Source: Tabrizicola piscis
GTDB taxonomy: Bacteria > Pseudomonadota > Alphaproteobacteria > Rhodobacterales > Rhodobacteraceae
Assembly: GCF_003940805.1 (NCBI RefSeq)
Contig: NZ_CP034328.1
Location: 4,125,113-4,189,112, forward strand
Direction of reading: 5' to 3'
DNA length: 64,000 nucleotides
Every line of letters starts with the position of its first letter. Position 1 is the stretch's first letter. The notes under the pieces are model-generated. The model saw nothing but the letters and a program-made list of their open reading frames with translations. It made no database searches and was not told the DNA's origin. Positions 9,572 through 18,220 of this stretch are shown piece by piece. The translations under genes and the position numbers were made by a program.

Positions 9572-9796
9572 GGCAGCGGTCCTTTGGCTTTGGAAACGGG
9601 GGCAAGTGTTGTCCCGCGTCCTATCCACCGCCACCGGCAAGATCAAGCGCGCAGGCCAACACCTTGGCAAGAAAGGCCCGTCCCCTTTCCCCCGTTTCGC
9701 GTTAAGATCAGGATCAATCCAGACTGGCCGATTCGCAACGGCCGGATACCGGGCAATGCACAGGCGCGCCACAGCGCCGGGACCAAGGGGTAGGGG

Positions 9797-10309
9797 ATGC
9801 AGGACATCAGCGAACTTGAAGGGCGGATCACCGCCGCACTGGAACGGATCGGCAAGGGCGTGGACCGGCTTGCCGCCATGCCGCGCCCCGCGCCGCCCGT
9901 CGCCACCCCGCCTGCGCCGGCAGCGACTGGCGCCAATGCGGCGTCCGCCGATGCTGCCCTGCGCGCCCAGCTTGAGGAAGAAAAGGCCCTCACCGCCCAG
10001 TTGCAGGAACGGCTGCGCGCGCTCAAGGACCGCGAACCGAAAGGCGATCTGCAGGAAAAGGTCGAACGCCTGACCCAGCAGCTGGATGTGCAGGGGCTGG
10101 AACTGCAGCGGATGCGCCGCTCCAACACCGCGTTGCGCGATCAGCTGGCCACCTTGCGCCAGGCGCAGATGGCCGGCGTCGCCGAACCCCAGCTGATCAA
10201 CAAATCCCTCATGGCCGAACTTGACGCCCTGCGCGCCATTCGCCTGACCGAAGTGGCCGAGATGGACGAAATCCTCGCCGCCCTTGAACCCCACCTGAAC
10301 CCCAACTGA
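9797..10309 (+). CDS. Coiled-coil protein upstream of zapA
   Basis: 170-residue protein with no recognised catalytic domain. Residues 1-27 form an amphipathic helix, 28-50 are Pro/Ala-rich, and about 55-165 are strongly predicted coiled coil ([38 protein letters not shown]). It precedes zapA by 12 bp, so a helper role in division-ring assembly is a reasonable inference, not shown. The start follows AGGGG. Confidence 0.7.
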   Translation: MQDISELEGRITAALERIGKGVDRLAAMPRPAPPVATPPAPAATGANAASADAALRAQLEEEKALTAQLQERLRALKDREPKGDLQEKVERLTQQLDVQGLELQRMRRSNTALRDQLATLRQAQMAGVAEPQLINKSLMAELDALRAIRLTEVAEMDEILAALEPHLNPN

Positions 10310-10321
10310 TGGAGGCCAGAC

Positions 10322-10687
10322 ATGCCTGATCTTGAAGTGATGATTGGCGGACGGGGCTTTCAGGTCTCGTGCCAGCCCGGTGAGGAGCATTTTCTGCGCT
10401 CCGCCGCCGCCATGCTGGATGCCGAAGCGGCACCCTTGATCACCCAGCTTGGGCGGCTGCCGGATGCCAAGATGCTGCTGATGGCCGGGCTGATGCTGGC
10501 CGACAAGACCGCCGCGCAGGACGACGAACTGCGCGCCCTGCGCGCCCGCGTCGCCGAGCTTGAGGCGCGCCCCGTCGCCACCCGCGATGTCGCCGTGATC
10601 CCGCCGCAAGTGATGGAAACCCTTGCCGAAATCGCCGCCCGGGCCGAAGCGATGGCCGCCCGCGTCGAAGAACGGACCCCGGCATGA
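10322..10687 (+). CDS. zapA: Cell division protein ZapA
   Basis: 121-residue ZapA-type protein that would bundle FtsZ filaments at midcell. Residues 1-70 match the fold ([21 protein letters not shown], then [16 protein letters not shown]) and about 72-115 form the dimerising coiled coil. GGAGG lies 5-10 bases before the ATG. The stop overlaps the next start (ATGA), so it is coupled to the lysozyme-inhibitor-like gene. Confidence 0.85.
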   Translation: MPDLEVMIGGRGFQVSCQPGEEHFLRSAAAMLDAEAAPLITQLGRLPDAKMLLMAGLMLADKTAAQDDELRALRARVAELEARPVATRDVAVIPPQVMETLAEIAARAEAMAARVEERTPA

Positions 10688-11007
10688 TGCGGTGGACGGC
10701 ACTCATGCTTCTGGCGGCGACGCCAGCATTGGCTGAGACGCAGGTGGCTTCCACCCGCTACGCCTGCGACCGTGGGGTCGAGGTTCCGGCAACCTATGTG
10801 ACCGCCGACGATCTGGCGATTGCCGTCATCAACGTCGATGGCACGCAGATCACGCTCTATCAAGAGGAAGCAGCCTCGGGCGTGCGCTATGGCTGGCCAT
10901 CTGATGGTGCGAATTACGTCTGGTGGACCAAGGGCAAGGACGCCACGCTTTATTGGAAAGAAGCCGGGGTCGAAACGCCGCTTCTGACCTGCGCCGACAC
11001 GCAGTAA
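10684..11007 (+). CDS. MliC-like secreted protein
   Basis: 107-residue secreted protein: signal peptide in residues 1-18 ([17 protein letters not shown]) and then a small beta-barrel domain with cysteines at about 28 and 103 and [21 protein letters not shown], resembling the MliC/PliC C-type lysozyme inhibitors. It lacks a lipobox, so it is probably periplasmic rather than lipid-anchored. Coupled to zapA by a four-base overlap. The family call rests on pattern similarity and could be wrong. Confidence 0.68.
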   Translation: MMRWTALMLLAATPALAETQVASTRYACDRGVEVPATYVTADDLAIAVINVDGTQITLYQEEAASGVRYGWPSDGANYVWWTKGKDATLYWKEAGVETPLLTCADTQ

Positions 11008-11069
11008 CGCCCCCTAGCGGTCGAAGGTGGGCCGTCCGGCCCACCCATCACGCCCGGATCAGGCCCCGA

Positions 11070-11429
11070 TCAAGCATTCGCTTCGCGGATCTTGTCTGCC
11101 GCCGCCTTGTCAAAGCTGACACCCTTGGCTTCAAACAACTGGTCCAGCTCACCCGAAAGGGTCATCTCGGTCACGATATCGCAACCGCCGACAAATTCGC
11201 CTTTGACATAAAGCTGCGGGATCGTCGGCCAGTCGCTGAAATCCTTGATCCCCTGCCGCACCTCGGCATCTGCCAGCACGTTCACATCGGCAAACTCTAC
11301 CCCCATGAAGTTCAGCACCCCCGCCACGCGGGAGGAAAACCCGCATTGCGGCATCATCTTGGTGCCTTTCATGAACAGCACCACATCGTTCTTTTCGATC
11401 GTGGATTTGATCGTGTCTTGCGCGCTCAT
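11070..11429 (-). CDS. grxD: Monothiol glutaredoxin, Grx4/GrxD type
   Basis: 119-residue CGFS glutaredoxin. The active site CGFS is at residues 29-32 ([10 protein letters not shown]), with [19 protein letters not shown] giving the TIPQ and GG glutathione-binding motifs. CGFS glutaredoxins carry [2Fe-2S] clusters and pair with BolA proteins in cluster transfer and iron sensing. It is the last gene of an operon that starts with bolA; its ATG overlaps the stop of the 85-residue gene upstream. Confidence 0.95.
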   Translation of the reverse strand: MSAQDTIKSTIEKNDVVLFMKGTKMMPQCGFSSRVAGVLNFMGVEFADVNVLADAEVRQGIKDFSDWPTIPQLYVKGEFVGGCDIVTEMTLSGELDQLFEAKGVSFDKAAADKIREANA

Positions 11430-11683
11430 CGCCTGCTCTCCTGTGCGTTCTCGCCATTTGGCGCATCAACGGGCGCCATGTATCGGCTGTCCGACTGGCG
11501 CCCCGCCAGATAGGACGCCATGCGCCGTTCCACCTCGGCGGCGGCAGCCTGCCGACGCTCGAAATCCTCATCCACTTGCACGGGGCCATTGCGCCGTTTG
11601 GCGCGGGCCCGCAGCATCGTGACGATGCCGACCAGCGTCATCGCCACTGGTATCAACGCGCCCAAGCCTGGTCCCGTGGCCAT
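11426..11683 (-). CDS. Small membrane-anchored protein in bolA-grxD operon (85 aa)
   Basis: 85-residue protein with one N-terminal hydrophobic segment ([18 protein letters not shown], residues 7-24), then a basic stop-transfer stretch RARAKRRN and a charged helical cytoplasmic tail with [24 protein letters not shown] do not recognise a family. It overlaps grxD by four bases and follows the 103-residue gene by 30 bp, so it belongs to the bolA-grxD transcript. Confidence 0.65.
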   Translation of the reverse strand: MATGPGLGALIPVAMTLVGIVTMLRARAKRRNGPVQVDEDFERRQAAAAEVERRMASYLAGRQSDSRYMAPVDAPNGENAQESRR

Positions 11684-11713
11684 CTCAGCCCTGTTCCTTG
11701 CCAGTCTGGGGCA

Positions 11714-12025
11714 TCACACCATCCCCAGATCCCGACCCAGCACATAAGCTGCCGCCACGATGCCGACAAGGATCATCAGCGTGAATGGCGCGCGCAGGCC
11801 GGGGCGGTCCGCCGTCGATTGCGGCAATCGGGCAAGCGAGAAAAGCAACAGCGCCAGGATCGCCCCGTGCAGCACCTGATTGAAAAGCAGATACCAATCC
11901 GGCACGGCCTCGACGATTTCGCCGGGTTCGGGCCGGTCGATCCACTCCATCGCCGCGATGAAGATCGACCCGATGGACATCACGACCGCGGCAAACCGTT
12001 CCTGCTTTGCCTGTGCTGGGGACAT
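11714..12025 (-). CDS. Small three-helix membrane protein in bolA-grxD operon (103 aa)
   Basis: 103-residue integral membrane protein. Hydrophobic segments lie at about residues 10-26 (FAAVVMSIGSIFIAAMEW), 44-63 (LLFNQVLHGAILALLLFSLA) and 77-95 (LRAPFTLMILVGIVAAAYVL). No family recognised. Four bases separate it from the 57-residue gene upstream. Placement between BolA and Grx4 suggests, without proving, a link to iron-sulfur or redox homeostasis. Confidence 0.65.
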   Translation of the reverse strand: MSPAQAKQERFAAVVMSIGSIFIAAMEWIDRPEPGEIVEAVPDWYLLFNQVLHGAILALLLFSLARLPQSTADRPGLRAPFTLMILVGIVAAAYVLGRDLGMV

Positions 12026-12029
12026 CTGC

Positions 12030-12203
12030 TTACTCCTTCGGGTGAAAGGGAACAGGGATCAGGGCTTTGGTCTGCGGATATGTGGTCAGGTGAAAGGCAT
12101 GGCAAAGGTTCCACGCCCGTTCACGTCGTGCCAGAACGATCAGCGACGCACCCAGCACTGTGACCACGGTCAGCCAGAACTGGGGCATCGCAAGGACGGT
12201 CAT
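12030..12203 (-). CDS. Very small membrane protein in bolA-grxD operon (57 aa)
   Basis: 57-residue reading frame: MTVLAMPQFWLTVVTVLGAS then a basic patch ARRERAW and a hydrophilic tail containing one Cys and two His (NLCHAFHLTT), ending FHPKE. One transmembrane helix at about residues 8-25. The ATG overlaps the bolA stop (ATGA) and its stop is four bases before the next start, which makes it very likely a real coupled gene although it is short enough to be missed. Family unknown. Confidence 0.65.
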   Translation of the reverse strand: MTVLAMPQFWLTVVTVLGASLIVLARRERAWNLCHAFHLTTYPQTKALIPVPFHPKE

Positions 12204-12436
12204 TCCGGCGCCTTCGTCGTCAGCGCCAGCGCATGCAATTCGCCCTGCGCGCCGTCCATCTTGCCCTTCAGCGCCGCATAGACCGCGCGCTGTTGCTGGA
12301 CCCGGTTCAGGCCGCGAAAGCTTTCGTCGATGACTTCGGCGGCGAAATGCGCGCCGTCATCGCCCTGCACGCTGATCTTGGCGTTGGGAAAGCTGGCGCG
12401 CAGCAAGGCTTCGATGTCGCGGGCGTCGATGGGCAT
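12200..12436 (-). CDS. bolA: BolA family protein
   Basis: 78-residue BolA-like protein (MPIDARDIEALLRASFPNAK, then ESFRGLNRVQQQRAVYAAL with the conserved FxGxxxVxRxxxV-like helix). BolA proteins form [2Fe-2S] complexes with CGFS glutaredoxins, and grxD lies at the end of this operon. The start at 12436 has AGGAG at the correct distance; a GTG two codons upstream overlaps that site and is less likely. The short form without a long C-terminal tail fits the IbaG/BolA2 group. Confidence 0.9.
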   Translation of the reverse strand: MPIDARDIEALLRASFPNAKISVQGDDGAHFAAEVIDESFRGLNRVQQQRAVYAALKGKMDGAQGELHALALTTKAPE

Positions 12437-12495
12437 GGCCACTCCTGTCTGTCAGCACAAATGTAAGCGCAGGGGGCGGGGGCCTGCAAGGCTCG

Positions 12496-12996
12496 TCACC
12501 GGGCGTCGGACCCACTGCGCCGGGCCAGCCATTCGGTCCGCAGCATGCCAAACAGATGCAGATCAACCGCCCGGCCCAGGGCGGGGCGCCACCAATGCGC
12601 CCGCTGAACGCCTTCGCGGCGACAGCCTGCGCGGTCGTAGACCGTCATGGCCCGGGGGTTTTCGCCGCTGGCATCAAACCAGACCCGTTCCGCCGCCAGC
12701 TCCGTGAAAGCATGGTCAAGCAGCGCGTTGAAGAACGCATCCCCGCGCCCGGTGCCCGCCTTGTCCAGCGCGATGCGGAACAGTTCGACCACACCTCCGG
12801 GCGTGCCGATCTCACGAAAGACCGCAAATCCCCGGGCATCGCCGCCGTCCCAGATCAGCACACGCGCCGCCGGGCTGTGCAGCCAGTCGCGCAGCGTCGC
12901 CTCATCCGAATCGCCGATGAAGGGCGCATACTCCGCCCGCGTGGTCAGCCCCCGGATAAAGGGCACATCCTCCAGCGTCGCCGCACGCAGGGTCAC
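12496..12996 (-). CDS. GNAT family N-acetyltransferase
   Basis: 166-residue GNAT protein that would acetylate an unknown amine using acetyl-CoA. Visible features are TLRAATLEDVPFIRGLTTRA at the N-terminus, the motif A region DKAGTGRGDAFFNALLDHAF (about residues 88-107) and WFDASGENPRAMTVYDRAGC. The start is uncertain: GTG at 12996 has AAGGG ten bases upstream, while a GTG at 13005 is too close to it. It lies 25 bp after purL on the same strand, so probably co-transcribed. Confidence 0.85.
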   Translation of the reverse strand: MTLRAATLEDVPFIRGLTTRAEYAPFIGDSDEATLRDWLHSPAARVLIWDGGDARGFAVFREIGTPGGVVELFRIALDKAGTGRGDAFFNALLDHAFTELAAERVWFDASGENPRAMTVYDRAGCRREGVQRAHWWRPALGRAVDLHLFGMLRTEWLARRSGSDAR

Positions 12997-13021
12997 GGTC
13001 GCCACGCCCTTACCAGAAGCA

Positions 13022-15184
13022 TCACCCACCCAGCGCCGCCGCAAAGGCGCTGCGGTAAAGGTCAGAGAGCGCCGCCATCGGCGCGACCTCTGCCCCGAAG
13101 GCCAGATTGGTCCCGCCGAACTGCCCCACCGGGGCAACCGGCACGCCTGCCGCCTTGCCTGCCGCAACCAGTGCAGCCACATCGCCTGCCGCGACCGCCA
13201 GCAGATAGCGCGCCTGATCCTCGCCAAACAGCGTCGGGATATCCCCCGCCTCCAGCACCAGCCCCACGCCCGCGGCTTCCGCCATCTCGAACGCGGCCAG
13301 CGCAAGGCCACCGTCCGACAGGTCAGCGCAGGCCCGGATCAGCCCACGGTTCGCCCGCACGAACTCGCCATTCCGGCGCTCGGCGGCAAGGTCCACCGGC
13401 GGGGCGTCGCCCGCTTCGATCCCGAACGCCTCGGCCAGCAGCGCCGATTGGCCCAGATGCCCCAGCGTCGCCCCCACGACCACGGCCACATCCCCGTCAA
13501 CCGGCCGCCCGGCAATCAGCTCGTCCAGCGAGGCCAAGATCCCCACCGCGCCGATCGTGGGCGTCGGCAGGATGCCCTTGCCATCGGTTTCGTTGTAAAG
13601 GCTGACGTTGCCCGACACGATCGGCATGTCCAAAGCCGCCACCGCCGCGCCGATCCCTTTGATCGCGCCGACGAACTGCCCCATGATCTCGGGCTTTTCG
13701 GGGTTGCCGAAGTTCAGGTTGTCCGTCGTCGCCAGCGGCCGCGCGCCCACGGCACAGAGGTTGCGATAAGCCTCAGCCACCGCCTGCTTGCCGCCTTCGA
13801 ACGGGTTTGCCTTCACATAGCGCGGCGTCACGTCGCTGGTAAACGCCAGCGCCTTGCCCGTGCCATGCACCCGCACGACACCGGCGCCAAGGCCCGGGGT
13901 CACCACCGTATCCGCGCCAACCTGACTGTCATATTGCTCATAGACCCAGGCCTTGTGGGCATAGGACAGCGACCCGATCAGCGCGCGCAAGCCGTCCAGC
14001 GCCGAAATCTCCGGCACCGGGCCCAAGGCCGCCGCCGCCGGGGTCTCCACCCAGGGCCGGTCATATTCCGGCGCGCTGGAGGCCAGCTTCGACAGCGGCA
14101 GATCAGCCTTCACTTCATTGCCATGCAGGATCAGGAACCGGTCCTCGGGGATCGTCTCGCCGACAATGGCAAAATCCAGATCCCACTTCCGGAAGATCGC
14201 CCGCGCTTCGGCCTCAAGCTCGGGCTTCAGCACCATCAGCATCCGTTCCTGAGACTCCGACAGCATCATCTCATAGGCCGTCATGTTGGTTTCGCGCTGC
14301 GGCACGTCATCCAGCTGCAGCTTGATGCCAAGCCCGCCCTTGTCGCCCATCTCGACCGCGCTGCACGTCAGCCCCGCAGCCCCCATGTCCTGGATCGAGA
14401 TCACCGCACCCGATGCCATCAGCTCCAGACAGGCCTCCAGCAACCGCTTTTCCGTAAAGGGGTCACCAACCTGCACCGTGGGGCGCTTTTCCTCGATCGT
14501 GTCGTCAAACTCAGCGCTGGCCATCGTGGCCCCGCCAACCCCATCCCGGCCGGTCTTGGCCCCAAGATAGACCACCGGCATCCCCACACCGGACGCGACA
14601 GAGTAGAAGATCTTGTCCGCATCCGCCAACCCGGCGGCAAAGGCGTTGACCAAACAGTTGCCGTTGTAGCTGGCGTGAAAGCGCACCTCACCGCCCACGG
14701 TCGGCACGCCAAAGGCATTGCCATAGCCGCCCACACCTTCAACCACGCCCTTGACCAGATGCTTGGTCTTGGGATGCGACGGCAACCCGAAGGACAGCGC
14801 GTTCATCGCCGCAATCGGCCGCGCGCCCATGGTGAACACGTCGCGCAGGATGCCGCCGACGCCGGTCGCAGCGCCCTGATAGGGTTCGATGTAGGACGGG
14901 TGGTTATGGCTCTCCATCTTGAAGATCACCGCCTGCCCATCACCAATGTCCACTACACCCGCGTTCTCACCCGGCCCGCAAATCACCTGAGGCCCGGTGG
15001 TCGGAAGGGTCCGCAGCCATTTCTTTGACGACTTGTAGGAACAATGTTCGTTCCACATCGCGGAAAAGATGCCCAGTTCGGTGAACGAGGGCACCCGCCC
15101 GATGATGTCCAGAAGCCGGTCATATTCATCCGGCTTCAGCCCATGGGCGGCCACCAGCTCGGGCGTGATTGCGGGTTCGGACAT
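13022..15184 (-). CDS. purL: Phosphoribosylformylglycinamidine synthase subunit PurL
   Basis: Synthetase subunit of FGAM synthase in purine biosynthesis: FGAR, ATP and ammonia (delivered by PurQ) give FGAM. At 720 residues it is the small PurL that needs separate PurS and PurQ, neither of which is in the window. Motifs include [15 protein letters not shown] near residue 45, [43 protein letters not shown] and the second-half nucleotide-binding-like repeat. The ATG at 15184 gives [21 protein letters not shown]. Confidence 0.97.
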   Translation of the reverse strand: MSEPAITPELVAAHGLKPDEYDRLLDIIGRVPSFTELGIFSAMWNEHCSYKSSKKWLRTLPTTGPQVICGPGENAGVVDIGDGQAVIFKMESHNHPSYIEPYQGAATGVGGILRDVFTMGARPIAAMNALSFGLPSHPKTKHLVKGVVEGVGGYGNAFGVPTVGGEVRFHASYNGNCLVNAFAAGLADADKIFYSVASGVGMPVVYLGAKTGRDGVGGATMASAEFDDTIEEKRPTVQVGDPFTEKRLLEACLELMASGAVISIQDMGAAGLTCSAVEMGDKGGLGIKLQLDDVPQRETNMTAYEMMLSESQERMLMVLKPELEAEARAIFRKWDLDFAIVGETIPEDRFLILHGNEVKADLPLSKLASSAPEYDRPWVETPAAAALGPVPEISALDGLRALIGSLSYAHKAWVYEQYDSQVGADTVVTPGLGAGVVRVHGTGKALAFTSDVTPRYVKANPFEGGKQAVAEAYRNLCAVGARPLATTDNLNFGNPEKPEIMGQFVGAIKGIGAAVAALDMPIVSGNVSLYNETDGKGILPTPTIGAVGILASLDELIAGRPVDGDVAVVVGATLGHLGQSALLAEAFGIEAGDAPPVDLAAERRNGEFVRANRGLIRACADLSDGGLALAAFEMAEAAGVGLVLEAGDIPTLFGEDQARYLLAVAAGDVAALVAAGKAAGVPVAPVGQFGGTNLAFGAEVAPMAALSDLYRSAFAAALGG

Positions 15185-15291
15185 CGGCAGGCCTCCACAA
15201 CGTTTGGCCAGCGTCATAGGCCATGGGGCAGGAGAGGGGAAGCACCTCCAACCGCCGCCAAATTTTTTCACCGAATAATTTTGCTGTGCCT

Positions 15292-15318
15292 GTCGAAATT
15301 CGCTCTCGTCCTGCGTCC
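15292..15318 (+). promoter_or_regulatory. Candidate ECF42 sigma factor promoter
   Basis: TGTCGA at 15292-15297, 17 bases, then CGTC at 15315-15318, 43 bases before the DGPF gene. From memory, the promoter motif described for ECF42 sigma factors is TGTCGA near -35 and CGA/TC near -10, so this fits autoregulation of the sigma-factor operon. Single-site evidence only. Confidence 0.55.
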
Positions 15319-15360
15319 TTGGGGTACGATCAACCCAACGCCTACAAACAGGAAACGAAG

Positions 15361-15708
15361 ATGCAATACCTGGCACTCCTTTACACCGACCCTGCCGCCG
15401 AACCTGCCTACGGCACCCCCGAGTTCGAAGAGCTGATGAAGGGCTATTTTGCCTTCACCGCTTTCCTCAAGGAACAGGGGGCGTTCAAGGGGGGTGATGG
15501 CTTGCAGCCGGTTGAGACTGCCACCTCCGTGCGCATTCGTGGCGGCAAGGTCGAAACGATGGACGGCCCCTTTGCCGAAACAAAGGAATATCTTGGCGGC
15601 TACTATCTTATGGAGGTGCCCGATCTGGATACAGCCCTCAAGTATGCCGCGATGATCCCGACCGCACGCTATGGCACGGTCGAGCTGCGGCCTGTGATGG
15701 TTTTCTAG
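15361..15708 (+). CDS. YCII/DGPF-domain protein
   Basis: 115-residue YCII-related protein carrying the DGPF motif that names its subgroup ([20 protein letters not shown], about residues 62-81). The fold is a dimeric ferredoxin-like barrel; the N-terminus [20 protein letters not shown] is typical. The biochemical role is unknown. It is followed six bases later by an ECF42-type sigma factor, the known partner arrangement for DGPF proteins. AGGAAA lies upstream of the ATG. Confidence 0.9.
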   Translation: MQYLALLYTDPAAEPAYGTPEFEELMKGYFAFTAFLKEQGAFKGGDGLQPVETATSVRIRGGKVETMDGPFAETKEYLGGYYLMEVPDLDTALKYAAMIPTARYGTVELRPVMVF

Positions 15709-15714
15709 GTCGGC

Positions 15715-16917
15715 ATGCAGGACACCGTCGCCCGCGCCGTCGAGGCCGTGCTGCGCGAGGACCGGGGGCGGCTTCTGGCCGCCCTCATGGCCCGGTTCCG
15801 CGATTTCCAGCTGGCCGAGGATGCGCTGCAAGACGCGGCGGCTTCGGCCTTGGTCCATTGGGGCCGCACTGGCCCGCCGCATTCGCCGCAGGGCTGGCTT
15901 TTGAAGGTGGCAGGGACCAAGGCGATCGACCGGCTGCGCCGCATGCGGCGCGAGGGCGACAAGGCTGCCGCAGCCGCCGTCCTGTCCGGCGATGAGGCCG
16001 AGGAAGACCCCGAGATGATCCCCGATCACGGCCTGCGCCTGATCTTCACCTGTTGCCATCCCGCGCTTGACCCCAAGTCGCGCGTGGCCCTGACACTGCG
16101 CACACTAGGTGGCCTTTCGACCGCCCAGATCGCCCGCGCCTTCCTTGATGCCGAACCCACGATGGGCCAACGCCTGTCTCGCGCCAAGGCCAAGATCGCC
16201 GCCGCCGGTATTCCCTTCAAACTGCCGGAAGCCGAAGACCTGCCCGACCGGCTGAATTCGGTCCTGACCGTGGTCTACCTGATCTTCAACGCAGGCTATA
16301 CCGCTGGCCCCGCGCAGGACCGCGACCTTTGTGACGAGGCGATCTGGCTGGCCCGGATGCTGTGCACACTGCAACCCGCTCAGGCCGAGGTGGAAGGCTG
16401 CCTTGCCCTCCTTCTTCTGACCCACGCCCGACGCGCAGCCCGGATAAGGGACGGGGAAACCGTGGCGCTGGCCGATCAGGACCGCAGTCTCTGGGACCAG
16501 CCGATGCTGGACGAGGGTCTTGCCACCCTTGACACCGCCCTGGCCCGACGCGCCCCGGGGCCGTTTCAGATCAAGGCGGCGATCGCCGCCTGTCAGGCGC
16601 AACAGCCCCCCAACTGGCCCCAGATCGCTGCCCTTTACGCAGGCCTTTACCGGTATGAGCCGACACCAATCATCCGCCTGAACCAGTCCGTGGCTCAGGC
16701 AGAGGCGGGCCACCTGCCAGCCGCCCTGACCGCGCTGGACGGCCTTGCCGAAGCCTTGGCTGACTACCAGCCCTATCACGCCGCCCGCGCCGAATACCTT
16801 GCCCGCGCCGGGCGCACCGCGGATGCGCTGGCGGCTTATGCCACTGCCATCACCCACGCCGCCTCACCTGCGGATGCGGCCTTCCTGACCCGCCGCCGCG
16901 ACCGGCTGCGATCATGA
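15715..16917 (+). CDS. ECF42-type RNA polymerase sigma factor
   Basis: 400-residue extracytoplasmic-function sigma factor. Sigma region 2 spans about residues 10-80 (FQLAEDALQDAAASALVHW, KAIDRLRRMRREGDKA), region 4 about 110-165 (TLRTLGGLSTAQIARAFLDAEPTMGQRLSRAK), and a long C-terminal extension of TPR-like helices fills about 185-400. That extension and the adjacent DGPF gene define ECF42. No anti-sigma factor is encoded beside it, as usual for this group. The stop overlaps the A-tract of a minus-strand terminator. Confidence 0.93.
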   Translation: MQDTVARAVEAVLREDRGRLLAALMARFRDFQLAEDALQDAAASALVHWGRTGPPHSPQGWLLKVAGTKAIDRLRRMRREGDKAAAAAVLSGDEAEEDPEMIPDHGLRLIFTCCHPALDPKSRVALTLRTLGGLSTAQIARAFLDAEPTMGQRLSRAKAKIAAAGIPFKLPEAEDLPDRLNSVLTVVYLIFNAGYTAGPAQDRDLCDEAIWLARMLCTLQPAQAEVEGCLALLLLTHARRAARIRDGETVALADQDRSLWDQPMLDEGLATLDTALARRAPGPFQIKAAIAACQAQQPPNWPQIAALYAGLYRYEPTPIIRLNQSVAQAEAGHLPAALTALDGLAEALADYQPYHAARAEYLARAGRTADALAAYATAITHAASPADAAFLTRRRDRLRS

Positions 16918-16944
16918 AAAAAAAGGCCGAGCTTCCGCTCGGCC
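16917..16944 (-). terminator. Intrinsic terminator of candidate RNA A
   Basis: Eight-base perfect GC-rich stem (16925-16932 and 16937-16944), loop of four, then eight Ts on the minus strand. It points toward the ECF42 gene's 3' end and so does not serve that gene. Confidence 0.85.
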
Positions 16945-16996
16945 AAGTCCAACAGGGAGGTATGAAGCAACGAGAGCAAAGTCATCGTTTCTTCAT
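16917..16996 (-). ncRNA. Candidate small RNA A (anti-Shine-Dalgarno type)
   Basis: Predicted 80-nt transcript. Upstream are TTGTTT (17030-17025), 17 bases and TATTTC (17007-17002). The RNA would open with a 12-bp hairpin with one mismatch (AUGAAGAAACGA / UCGUUGCUUCAU). Next comes the single-stranded CCUCCCUGUUGG (minus strand of 16949-16960), complementary to ribosome-binding sites, then the terminator stem GGCCGAGC/GCTCGGCC and eight Ts. No convincing open reading frame. Element B at 50366-50444 has the same design and element C can pair with it. Confidence 0.6.
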
Positions 16997-17069
16997 GGCT
17001 CGAAATAGAGGCACATGATGGCGCAAACAAGGGCAGGCTGCCCGCTTATTCGGCATTGCTGATATGCAC

Positions 17070-17086
17070 TTGCTGCATGGCAGCAA
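17070..17086. promoter_or_regulatory. Perfect inverted repeat TTGCTGC-ATG-GCAGCAA
   Basis: Seven-base arms around ATG. The core CTGC-N3-GCAG matches the motif reported for the polyhydroxyalkanoate regulator PhaR in Paracoccus and Rhodobacter. It lies about 75-90 bases before the predicted start of RNA A and 37 bases after the stop of the LysR gene. A second perfect palindrome, GGGCAG-G-CTGCCC, is at 17031-17043 next to the presumed -35. Confidence 0.5.
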
Positions 17087-17122
17087 TCCACGCCCCCCTC
17101 AGCCCGCCAATGGCACCCTCCG

Positions 17123-18028
17123 TCAGGCCGCCGCCTCATCCTGCTGGCGGCGGCGGTAGGCCATGATCTCCTCGGTCACGAAGTCGCGGAACGCCGCCAC
17201 CCGCTTGGAATGGCGCAACTCCTCGGGGTAGGCCAGAAACACCGGCACCTCAGCGCTTTGCACATCGGGCAAGACGCGGACAAGATTGGGGAAATCCTCG
17301 GTAAGATAGTCCGGCAGCACGCCCACGCCCAGATGGTTCAACACGGCCTGCAGCACGCCAAAGTAGTTGTTCACCGTCAGCGTCGACGGAATGTCATGCG
17401 ACATCAGGTCCTGCACCAGCACCGCCCCCGCCGCGACCTGAGGTGTCCCGGCATGCTGGCTGATCAGGCGATGCGCGCTCAGGTCGTCCAGCACCTCGGG
17501 CTTGCCATGCACGGCAATATATTCCGGCGTCGCGTAAAGCCGCATCTGGATGTTCATCAACCGCTTGCGGATCAGATCGGCCTGCGACGGCTCCTTCATC
17601 CGGATCGCCACATCCGCCTCCCGCATCGGCAGGTCCAGCACCCGTTCCTCCAGCATGAGGTCAATCTTCAGCGCCGGGTATTTCTCATACAACCGCGCCA
17701 GACGCGGGGCCAGCCACAGCGTCCCGAACCCCGTCGTCGTCGTCACCCGCAATTCGCCAAAGACCTCGTCCTCGGAATCCCGGATCCGCGCCGCCGTCGC
17801 ATCCAGCCGCTTGACCATGGCCTGCGTCGCGTCAAACAGCAGTTCCCCCTGTTCCGTCAGGATCAGCCCCCGCGCATGGCGATGAAACAGCGTGACCGCG
17901 AGGCTTTCCTCCAGCGCCCGGATCTGGCGGCTGACGGCCGATTGCGACAGGTGCAACACATCGCCGGCATGGGTCAGGCTGCCCTTCTCCGCCACCGCGT
18001 GAAAGATCCTCAGCTTGTCCCAATCCAT
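17123..18028 (-). CDS. LysR-family transcriptional regulator
   Basis: 301-residue LysR-type regulator. The DNA-binding helix-turn-helix is in residues 1-60 (LTHAGDVLHLSQSAVSRQIRALEES) and the effector domain spans about 92-295 (GFGTLWLAPRLARLYEKYP). The MDWDKLRIFHAVAEKGS opening supports the ATG at 18028; a further 22 in-frame residues upstream lack family resemblance. It is divergent from murI across about 190 bp. The target is unknown. Confidence 0.92.
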   Translation of the reverse strand: MDWDKLRIFHAVAEKGSLTHAGDVLHLSQSAVSRQIRALEESLAVTLFHRHARGLILTEQGELLFDATQAMVKRLDATAARIRDSEDEVFGELRVTTTTGFGTLWLAPRLARLYEKYPALKIDLMLEERVLDLPMREADVAIRMKEPSQADLIRKRLMNIQMRLYATPEYIAVHGKPEVLDDLSAHRLISQHAGTPQVAAGAVLVQDLMSHDIPSTLTVNNYFGVLQAVLNHLGVGVLPDYLTEDFPNLVRVLPDVQSAEVPVFLAYPEELRHSKRVAAFRDFVTEEIMAYRRRQQDEAAA

Positions 18029-18220
18029 AACCGTCCCCTCAAAATACCAGCGGCACCCTAGCATGCCCGGCCCTAGATAGGGAAACCCGATCACAATTGC
18101 ACCCCGTCCTCAGGCCCAAACTGCCCCTCCGCTTGGCCCTTTCGCGGGCGCACGCTCCACCGTATGATCGACAAAACGGCAGCGCGTGGCCCGTTTGCGC
18201 GCGACCAGAAGGGAAACGGC

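Noticed and set aside
7502..9793. 763-codon open frame on the plus strand opposite transketolase
   Set aside because: It is antisense to a clearly conserved gene and its translation is His/Arg/Gly-rich without domain features, typical of the shadow frame of high-GC coding DNA.
12647..15028. 793-codon open frame opposite purL
   Set aside because: Same reason: shadow of purL and the GNAT gene, with arginine- and histidine-rich composition and no ribosome-binding context.
16962..17018. Short plus-strand frame MKQREQSHRFFMARNRGT after GGGAGG
   Set aside because: The GGAGGT touches the ATG with no spacing, so initiation is unlikely. The sequence is better explained as the complement of RNA A's hairpin and CCTCCCTG.
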